A program made the position numbers and the translations under genes. Source: Monilinia fructicola (taxonomy: Eukaryota > Ascomycota > Leotiomycetes > Helotiales > Sclerotiniaceae). From it: a DNA stretch of 64,000 bases. The first letter of the stretch is position 1, and the number at the start of each line of letters is the position of its first letter. Of this stretch, positions 57,001 through 64,000 are shown piece after piece. The notes beneath the pieces were generated by a model. That model did no database searches, was not told where the DNA came from, and saw only the letters and a list, made by a program, of their open reading frames with translations. The stretch lies in NCBI GenBank assembly GCA_008692225.1, contig VICG01000004.1, positions 434,501-498,500 on the forward strand, in the 5' to 3' direction.

Positions 57001-57622
57001 CTAAGCATCCTGATCCTCACTGTCAGAACCCTCTTCGGTTTCTCTTTCCTTAGCCTTGGCCTCGGCCGCAACTTCAGCCCTAACACTTTCCCAAGTAGCC
57101 TTGATCTTTACAGCCTTGCCTTTTCCTGTGATAGCATTACTTTTGATAGGCGTTTTGTGACTGCGTTTCTTGGCCGTGGCTTTTCCACCAGTTCTCTCCT
57201 TGACAGTGACTATCTGGCCATCAGTGCCAGCTCCGTCATCACCCTCAACCATTTCTATGAGATATTTGCCAGCTTTTGCTTTCGCAGGAGCTTTTGCGAG
57301 TGTGCTCCTTGGCTGCAGTCTTTCCAACACCAGTCTCTTTCGTATCAACTTTGTGGTCATCATTACTAGACTCGCCTCCACTCATAATCTCTTGCGTGGC
57401 ATCAGTACCAACTTCTCCCATATCATCATCATCACTATTCTCCCGCATCTTGATGTTCAAGCGCGACCACCTCTTAGCAACAGCTTTTTGATTCAGACCA
57501 CCCAACTTTGCTCCAACCACTTCCCAGTCAACCATCTTGCTGAGTTCTCTCCTTGGAATCACTCCAAAAATAGCCCACAACAGATTGGCATCGGCAGGGG
57601 TGAATTTGTATGGCTCTGACAT
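57001..57622 (-). CDS. Myb/SANT-like protein, array copy 9 (one-base frame break)
   Basis: Starts MSEPYKFTPADANLLWAIF. The unit continues as MVDWEVVGAKLGGLNQKAVA then KRWSRLNIKM with the helix-3 Trp, followed by an acidic and polar segment. Near 57301-57310 the frame must change by one base. Downstream of that point a 127-codon frame continues with basic Ala/Lys-rich sequence (LAKAPAKAKAGKYLIEM, GKATAKKRSHKTPIKS) and an acidic end EEGSDSEDQDA. Read literally it ends at 57245 after about 125 residues. As in copy 3, either an assembly indel or a mutation explains it; with one correction it would be about 206 residues. Confidence 0.65.
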
Positions 57623-58571
57623 TACTTTTGAGATTGATTTTGCTGTAATCAAAGGAAGGGCAATTTCACTGATAATTGGGTTATGATCGACCAAGAATTA
57701 AAATTTGGCGCAACTTTGGAGGGATTGAATGCTGCTTCGAGGCTTGTGGTGTATCTCTGAGATTGTGACATAAAAGAATCAGAAGTCTGGATCTTGGGCG
57801 TGGTAAAATAGTACTTGTGCCCCTTCAAAATAGAGACAGCGCTAAGAGTCTACATTGTGCGGGAATTCTAGTAGATGATTCAGGCCATGAAACGAAATCT
57901 CACGAACATCTCAGGCGGAAGAATAGCAAAAGAGAGCAATAATTGTTGATCCAACAGCGTAGTAGTTGAGGTGTTACAGCTTAGGTATATTTTAAGATCT
58001 CTGTCTTTCAAGATATTCAGTGAGCTCCAGTCACTTCCTCGTGCAAACTGAATGGAAGTCTGTTTCGAGATGGTTCTGAAATTTAGATGAACAAGTATGA
58101 ATGAGACTGAATAATTGTGTGGCCCGCATAATTTCAACATCGATGGATTCATTATAATCGTGAGTCTTTTTAATTACGCTTTGTGCATCAGTTGTCTAGC
58201 AGAAAATAATCTTGATGGTAATGACTGGTGCCTTCTCACTAGAAACTTTCTGCTCTGGGCTTGGAGAGATCTTGAGAACTGTATCCAACTAAATAGGCGA
58301 TATCTCTTGTACACACTTTGATTAAGGGAATTACTACCAACGAGAGAGTTCTATCAAAGAATCAGAGACACCTAAAGAAACTGCTTGGCTCGACTTGTTC
58401 TCAGTCGTAGGCTACCTTAAAGTCTTAATAAAATGGACAAGATTTGCCAGTTTGAGTTTTATTCTTTACAACATCTGCCAAGAATCCGATTACAGCTACC
58501 AATCTTACATTTTACAGATACCACTAAGCAAAATCGAGCTCCTATCTGATATCTCAATATCCCACGCAAGC
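57623..58571. other. Spacer between divergent array copies 9 and 10
   Basis: Nearly 1 kb between starts of two divergently transcribed copies, so both promoters should lie here. No repeat flanks that would mark an inversion were recognised by eye. Confidence 0.4.
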
Positions 58572-58973
58572 ATGCCTCCTGATACCAAGACAGCGGCACC
58601 AAAAATCGACAACAATAAGCTGGTTTGGATGGCCGTTGCAAAGCAAATGGACATTGCAGCTGAGTTCAGACTCATATGGAACAAGATCGATCATAATCGT
58701 CTAGTTGAAGATCTGGGTGTCGGCACCAAAAATGCAGCATCTAAGAGATTCCACAGATGGATAGCCTGGATGGTTGAGCAAAGCGCACAGCTAAACGGAG
58801 TATTTGAAGATAGTGCCGGTGCAACCGACAAATACGGACCAATTACAAGATTCGGACGACCATTGGAGGACATATCCGAATCATCAAAGACGGGGGCAGA
58901 AAAGAAGGAGTGCATCGGTATTGGAATCAAGATGGAGGATGAAGACTTTGCTGACAAGAAACAGGAAAAGTGA
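58572..58973 (+). CDS. Myb/SANT-like small protein, array copy 10 (inverted)
   Basis: Opposite strand to the other nine. From ATG 58572 about 133 residues: the helical unit is NNKLVWMAVAKQMDIAAEF, HNRLVEDLGVGTKNAASKRF then HRWIAWM, with the aromatic positions of the family. A polar tail follows (GPITRFGRPLEDISESSK, GIGIKMEDEDFADKKQEK). After TGA at 58971 another frame continues with similar acidic sequence (NYGDDTSDIEF, then DGYDDREAMKQD). So either an intron starts at GTGAGA right at the end of this frame, or one base has been lost and the natural tail is longer. Confidence 0.65.
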   Translation: MPPDTKTAAPKIDNNKLVWMAVAKQMDIAAEFRLIWNKIDHNRLVEDLGVGTKNAASKRFHRWIAWMVEQSAQLNGVFEDSAGATDKYGPITRFGRPLEDISESSKTGAEKKECIGIGIKMEDEDFADKKQEK

Positions 58974-61420
58974 GAGCTCCTAGAAACTACGGCGACGATA
59001 CTTCCGATATTGAATTCTAAGATGGCTATGACGATCGGGAAGCAATGAAACAGGACTGCATGAAAGGGATGGGCGATGAACTAAACGAGCATGGCGACTC
59101 TGATGGATGTCGATATCGATATGAAGATTTGGGCAACAGTTATTTAACGAATACACAGAAGAATGGGGCTTCGTGCTCTGAATACATTGGACTTTCAATG
59201 TGCTTCGTGTTTGGACATAGAAGCAGCGGTAAGGTTTTGAGCAGTTTTTGCGAGCTTTCTCCAATCATTCGATAGTCCCAGAGAACTTCTATCAAGAACA
59301 GAGAGCCTTTCTTGCCCATGAATGAACTCTCTCATCTATTTAAGGGCTCCAAAATTTTTGGAGAACTCTGAAAACTCTTGGTAGACACATGACGTCCAAA
59401 CGAATCTCCCAGTCATGAGGATAGACTATCAAGACTTCTTGAATTGCGATATCATTACGCTATACATATACAATGCAAAGGATGCTTGAGATAAACATAG
59501 AGCCAAGTTTAATTGCTGCTGTTGGATTCATTGTTGGTGTTTTGAAGAACAACATGCATGACCTCATCTGGATGACCATCATGGGTGTATTTTTCATATC
59601 TATCAAAGAATTGAAGAACTATCAACTCGTTGATTGGAGAGTTCAGATCAATACAGATATGATCATGAGTGGTTTTCACAGGGACTCTATATATGAGTCT
59701 AGGTTCTTTGGAAATAGACTAATTTGTTCACAAAGATGATGATGTTCCACTGATGTTCTGTTGTTCTAGATCTGTTGTTCCCTCACACAGACCATCGGCA
59801 CATCAAGTCCCCGAGGTGCCACTGAATACAGCCACAATGTATTAATGCTCGAAATGAACATCAGATCTTTCTTACATTCATGGACATGAACAAGATTCAC
59901 AGCAATCCTATATGTGCTTGTATAGAGTACAATATCAGGACTCCCGAGAGTGTCGTCCTAGAAGATGAGGATCTTGAGGATCTTGCCCCACAGCCGAAAC
60001 AGATCGGTGAGTTTTGCTTGCAAGGAGTTACATGTATCGTCTTCATTCTCACCTGAGTACAGTATTTTTTTTCTTAGACACACAAATCCCTGTTATACCA
60101 TAGCTTCTGTCGCCATGGACCCTTGCGACAGCCAGCAAAAGATGTCCGAGATGGCGTTGCGCGTATGAAATTCAAAATCGGTGATTCTTTTATTAGATAT
60201 TGGATGCTCAGCAATATCCGCAGCAGCTGGCACGTTCAACCACGCACTCGATAAGATTAGCACACCACTGGTGCACCAATATATCTTTGTTTCTACGAGA
60301 AGTTCCGAGGGCGCAACGTTGGTCCATGTGCACATTACTCACTTATTTCCTATATAGCAATTTTACCTTCTCCCCCTTCCCTGGATTCAGAGATGATAAG
60401 AATACGGAGCATGTCACAACAATCGGAAATGAACATTGGGAGATATAGGAGCTCCTAGCGAGCAATCCCGCTGCCATCAGAACAAGCCACAAAGTCAAAA
60501 CTAAACCTAGTATGAATACGAATCATCATCTGTTGATCAAAGCTAAGATGTTTTTAGCTGTGAGGCAGTATTCAACCCTTGATGCAATTATATTGCATTG
60601 AATCCTAGCATCTGGATATCATTTCTGTAAGATGCTGCAGGAAAGCTCACGCCAGACTTAGGTCTAGAATCTAGATACCTAGATGGACTGTCGATTGGAT
60701 TTTTGAGGTTTGAGGGTATCATGAGGTAAAACCTCATGGTACAGTGGATAGTCGTTTTCATTGTGAACGCTAGCTAATCCCAGGTTACGGAAGATACAAG
60801 TCCGTTGTATCGTCCCAACCTAATTTTCCGGTTATTTCCCCACGATCTGGTGACAATTAACATGAAGAATCTGTGCCGGGTATGTTTTGTTCCCTCAACC
60901 GTTGATTGGTATGTGCCTTACGGATATCGTACCGTCATGCCTGTGGAACTAGATGAATTGTTTAATTGCTACAGTACACAAGGTTGTCAAGATCCACTCA
61001 ATCAAATCCATCAATCAAATCAGATGTTTGAGATAAACGATAAAGTCTTATATCGGATTTCTATAGTTTCATGCAGTGCTATTCCCTATAGTGCAGGGAG
61101 GTTCTTCCGCCTACCCAAAGGCCACAATCATCATTCAGTTTATGGTGCTTTTGTTCAATAGATTTGGTCAATATGAGTGGATAGATGTTCTTCCTTCAGT
61201 CATAACCTTTCTCATATTCGAAATTTGAGGCATGTTTGAATTACGGGCCGACGGGATCTCCTTGCTCTCCTCGTATGCATGGTATTTGCTGGACACAGTG
61301 GGTCGACGTCAAGCTGTTTATTGATACATAAATCATTTACACTCCTTCTATTTCTCGTCTTGACTTGTATTCTTCATTCCATCGTGTTCTGTTCAAACTT
61401 GTGCACGGCGACATTTCATA
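58974..61420. other. 2.4 kb gene-poor stretch
   Basis: The first 250 bases look like the displaced acidic tail of Myb-like copy 10. The remainder has frames up to 118 codons (60805-61161) without motifs. It holds a short inverted repeat at 60720-60738 and the promoter of the mannanase gene at the right end. Confidence 0.45.
60720..60738. repeat. Perfect 8-bp inverted repeat with 3-base loop
   Basis: CATGAGGT and its complement ACCTCATG are separated by AAA. It could form a small hairpin; no gene end lies next to it, so no function is claimed. Confidence 0.6.
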
Positions 61421-62954
61421 ATGAAACTCTCACTTGCAATTATTACATCCTGTGCTGTTGCTCTCGTGAGAGGCCAAGCAGCTGGATACGCACAATGTAA
61501 GCATCTATTTCTTTTATACTTCCATATACCTATTAATACTCAATAGGTGGAGGACAAGGTTGGACAGGGGCGACAACATGCATATCAGGTTACACCTGTG
61601 TTTACCAAAATGCCTACTACTCCCAATGTGTTCCAGGATCAGGTTGGAGCTTCTCGATTTCAGGGAACCTGTTTAGCATTTACTAATGTAGCATCCAGCT
61701 TCCACAACTCTGACAACAAGCATTAAGACCTCATCTACATCAACGACCAAACCAGGCACTACCTCAACTACAAGTACAACCAGCGCGCCTGCGAGTACCG
61801 CTACCACAATCAATGGCTATGCTAAAGCTGTAGGAACTGTGTTTCAAATCAATGGGAAGAAAACATATTTTGCAGGAACAAATTGTTACTGGTGTGGTTT
61901 CTTGACCAACAATGCAGATGTTGACTTGGTCATGACTCACCTTGCTGCTGTAAGTTTGTTTTCTACGCTAAGAGTGCAGGCTTCTGATGCTACATAGACT
62001 GGACTTAAGGTTCTTCGAGTTTGGGGCTTTAATGATGTCACTACAGCACAAGGTTCTGGTTCCGTTTGGTATCAATCTTTTATTCCGGGACAGGCGCCAG
62101 TTATTAACACTGGTACCAATGGTCTCCAGCGACTCGACTATGTTGTTACAATCGGCTCAAGCTCATGGAATCAGTCTCATCATTAACTTTGTCAACAACT
62201 GGAGCGATTACGGGGGAATGCAAGCCTATGCTACGTACTACAACATTTCAACCACGGAATGGTATACAAATGAAGCAGCTCAAGCTCAGTATAAAGCATA
62301 TATCGCAGCAGTAGTAGCTCGTTACAAGACAAACACCGCAATCTTTTCTTGGGAACTTGCCAATGAGCCTAGATGTACTGGGTGTGCTACATCCGTCATC
62401 ACAAACTGGGCCACGAGTATATCGAAATATATCAAATCTCTCGACGCCAACCATATGGTATCAGTGGGTGATGAAGGATTTGGTCTCACGGTTGCAAACG
62501 ACACATCCTATCCATTTACATCAGGTCCAGGAACATGGTTCACAGATCTTCTTGCAATTCCCACCATTGATTTTTCTACTATTCATTTATACCCCACTTC
62601 ATGGGGAGAAGTTGATTCTTGGGGATCTTCATGGATTTCTAGTCATGCTAATGTCACTGCCGCTGCTGGAAAGCCACTTATTTTGGAAGAATATGGCTCA
62701 CAAACTCATCTCAATGAATTACCTTGGCAAGGAACCGTTCTCAGTACTGCAACTGCTGGAAGTATGTACTGGCAATATGGTGATACCCTTTCGACGGGAA
62801 AGACTTCGGATGATGGTAACACGATTTATTACGGAACAGATGAGTACACAACATTGGTAAGTTGAGAACTGGAAATTTATGATGATTTTTTTAACTAATG
62901 TGAGAACAGGTCACTAACCATGCTGCTGCGTTGAACGCGAAAGCTGTTCCGTGA
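61421..62954 (+). CDS. Secreted CBM1-GH5 endo-beta-1,4-mannanase (one-base frame break)
   Basis: Family role: cutting mannan in plant cell walls. Exons 61421-61496, 61547-61642, 61699-61949, 61998-62856 and 62910-62954. A signal peptide ([18 protein letters not shown]) precedes a cellulose-binding CBM1 with its four Cys ([28 protein letters not shown]), then a Thr/Ser linker and the GH5 domain starting [20 protein letters not shown]. Catalytic acid/base: WELANEPRC. Nucleophile: [18 protein letters not shown] and [11 protein letters not shown] close it. Exon 4 has one base too many: the frame through LQRLDYVV and the frame with [14 protein letters not shown] are joined only by removing a base near 62144-62148. 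All other junctions fit, so the gene was recently intact or the base is an assembly error. Confidence 0.85.
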
Positions 62955-63099
62955 GGAAGAGGCATTCTGAAAAGTTGAGAAGTATCAAATAAAAATGAAA
63001 GGGAAAGAATTCGGGGTTGTACATAGCTTGCTCAGCTGTAGATAAACATCAGTTATAGGGACATGTGCATTTCACTGCTCTACATCACAAACCCTTTAG

Positions 63100-63727
63100 T
63101 CACCCACCTGCCTTGGCTTTTCCGGGTCTGACCATCATGCACTCTACAAAATCTCCCTTTCCCTCCACCGGAACCACCAATCGTCCCTTTTCCTCAAAAC
63201 CAAAGTACTCATAAATCCCCTTCCCCACCGGACTAGCCTCCAAGTAGGTTTCAACCGCCTCCGCATCTGCCCTCTCCAATCCCCATCTCATTAACTTCCC
63301 CGCTGCCCCTTTACCCTGCCACTCTGGTATTGTAGCCACGAGCTCCAGATACCAATGTTTTCTCTCCCCCATAATCTCCCATCTTCTCTCAATCAATGTC
63401 CCAAAAAAGTGATTCGCTACTCCCACATCACATCCCTCAGGCCATTCGGGTAAATCGCCAACGGTGGATACTGGTGCGGAAGTATCGTTCCATTTTGCAT
63501 AAGAGATTATTTCTTGGTCTGGAGAGGACGCATCATAGATGCAGAGGAAGTGGGATGAGGGGTCGCGGATTTCCGACAGAATAGAGCTGTACCACCAATT
63601 CCAGGCGGTGGATGTAGTACGCGGAAAGCAGAGGAGAGAGATCTCATCGCGGTCGAAAGCGGAGAAATATATGTTTGTTAGGTCTGTGGCATCAGATTGC
63701 GGTTGCGGACCGGAGCGCGAGTGTCAT
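63100..63727 (-). CDS. GNAT-family N-acetyltransferase (one-base frame break near the start)
   Basis: The main frame reads ATDLTNIYFSAFDRDE, WNWWYSSILSEIRDPSSHF, EIISYAKWND, then the acetyl-CoA binding region HWYLELVATIPEWQGKGAAG (the Q/R-x-x-G-x-G/A loop is QGKGAAG). TYLEASPVGKGIYEYFGF follows and it ends FVECMMVRP, all typical of fungal GNATs of about 200 residues. The expected start MTLALRSATA (ATG 63727) is one base out of frame with the rest; the shift lies near 63696-63700. No other upstream ATG lies in the main frame, so the literal gene cannot make the full protein. The substrate is unknown. Confidence 0.75.
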
Positions 63728-64000
63728 GGTGGATTTGGGAGCTGGGAGTGCAGGGTAAAATGTTGATCTCAGGGTGAGGCTGTGAGGATTGGAGAAGTAA
63801 GACACAACTCTGTGTTTTGTAATTGAGGTATCGGCCTGTAAAAAAATCATGAATGTTTTATGTGACTACGAGATATATATTATAAGGACGAAAGTCTTTC
63901 GTCACTGTCGTCGCCGGCGCGAGTCAGCATTCATTCTGTACATTGGTTTAGAACTAATTTGTCATCACTGGTTTCACCCTAGGTTCTCTTTTAACCCTGC

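Noticed and set aside
60805..61161. 118-codon plus-strand frame
   Set aside because: No motif; the position in gene-poor DNA and unnatural composition do not support a gene.

Overview
The window looks like nuclear DNA of a filamentous ascomycete (Pezizomycotina, most likely a Leotiomycetes/Helotiales-type fungus). Genes carry short GT-AG introns of about 45-200 bp, intergenic DNA is AT-rich, and the gene families are typically fungal: TSC13, a 14-TM drug-efflux MFS, a highly reducing polyketide synthase (PKS), DUF3659/LEA-domain proteins, and a CBM1-GH5 mannanase. The order assignment is inference; the fungal assignment is firm. No rRNA, tRNA, CRISPR array or intact transposon was recognised.

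Layout. At 1-5 kb are the 3' end of a membrane-protein gene, the very-long-chain fatty-acid enoyl reductase TSC13 and an MFS efflux pump. At 6.8-20.1 kb lies what looks like a dead secondary-metabolite locus: a rhodopsin-like membrane-protein relic, an apparently intact FSH1/LovG-type serine hydrolase, a broken KS-AT-CMeT-ER-KR-ACP PKS (stops, frameshifts, a 13-bp tandem duplication and a deletion that removed the end of AT and all of DH), and a relic of a D-2-hydroxyacid dehydrogenase. At 20.9-46.6 kb are a small secreted Cys-rich protein, a Gly-rich small protein, a DUF676-type lipase-like protein, two long LEA-like acidic/repetitive proteins, a conserved family often labelled geranylgeranyl pyrophosphate synthetase, a kinase-like plus IFI6/27 fusion gene, and two genes sharing one conserved C-terminal block and one intron position. 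At 48-59 kb is an array of ten small Myb/SANT-like proteins (nine on the minus strand, the last inverted). At 61.4-63.7 kb are a CBM1-GH5 endo-mannanase and a GNAT acetyltransferase.

How the parts relate. The PKS, hydrolase, efflux pump and dehydrogenase relic would fit one polyketide cluster that has lost function. The LEA-like proteins, the Gly-rich protein and the two genes with the shared C-terminal block look like a stress/disordered-protein neighbourhood. The Myb-like array is the most striking structure: strongly diverged tandem paralogs, one with the domain duplicated inside the gene and one clearly dead.

A caution applies throughout. Five otherwise conserved genes outside the PKS (kinase-like/IFI6, Myb-like 3, Myb-like 9, GH5, GNAT) each need a single one-base correction to read through. 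This may be real decay or residual assembly indels, and each is flagged. Exon boundaries were inferred by hand from GT-AG sites, reading frame and remembered family sequence; nothing was searched or aligned by computer.
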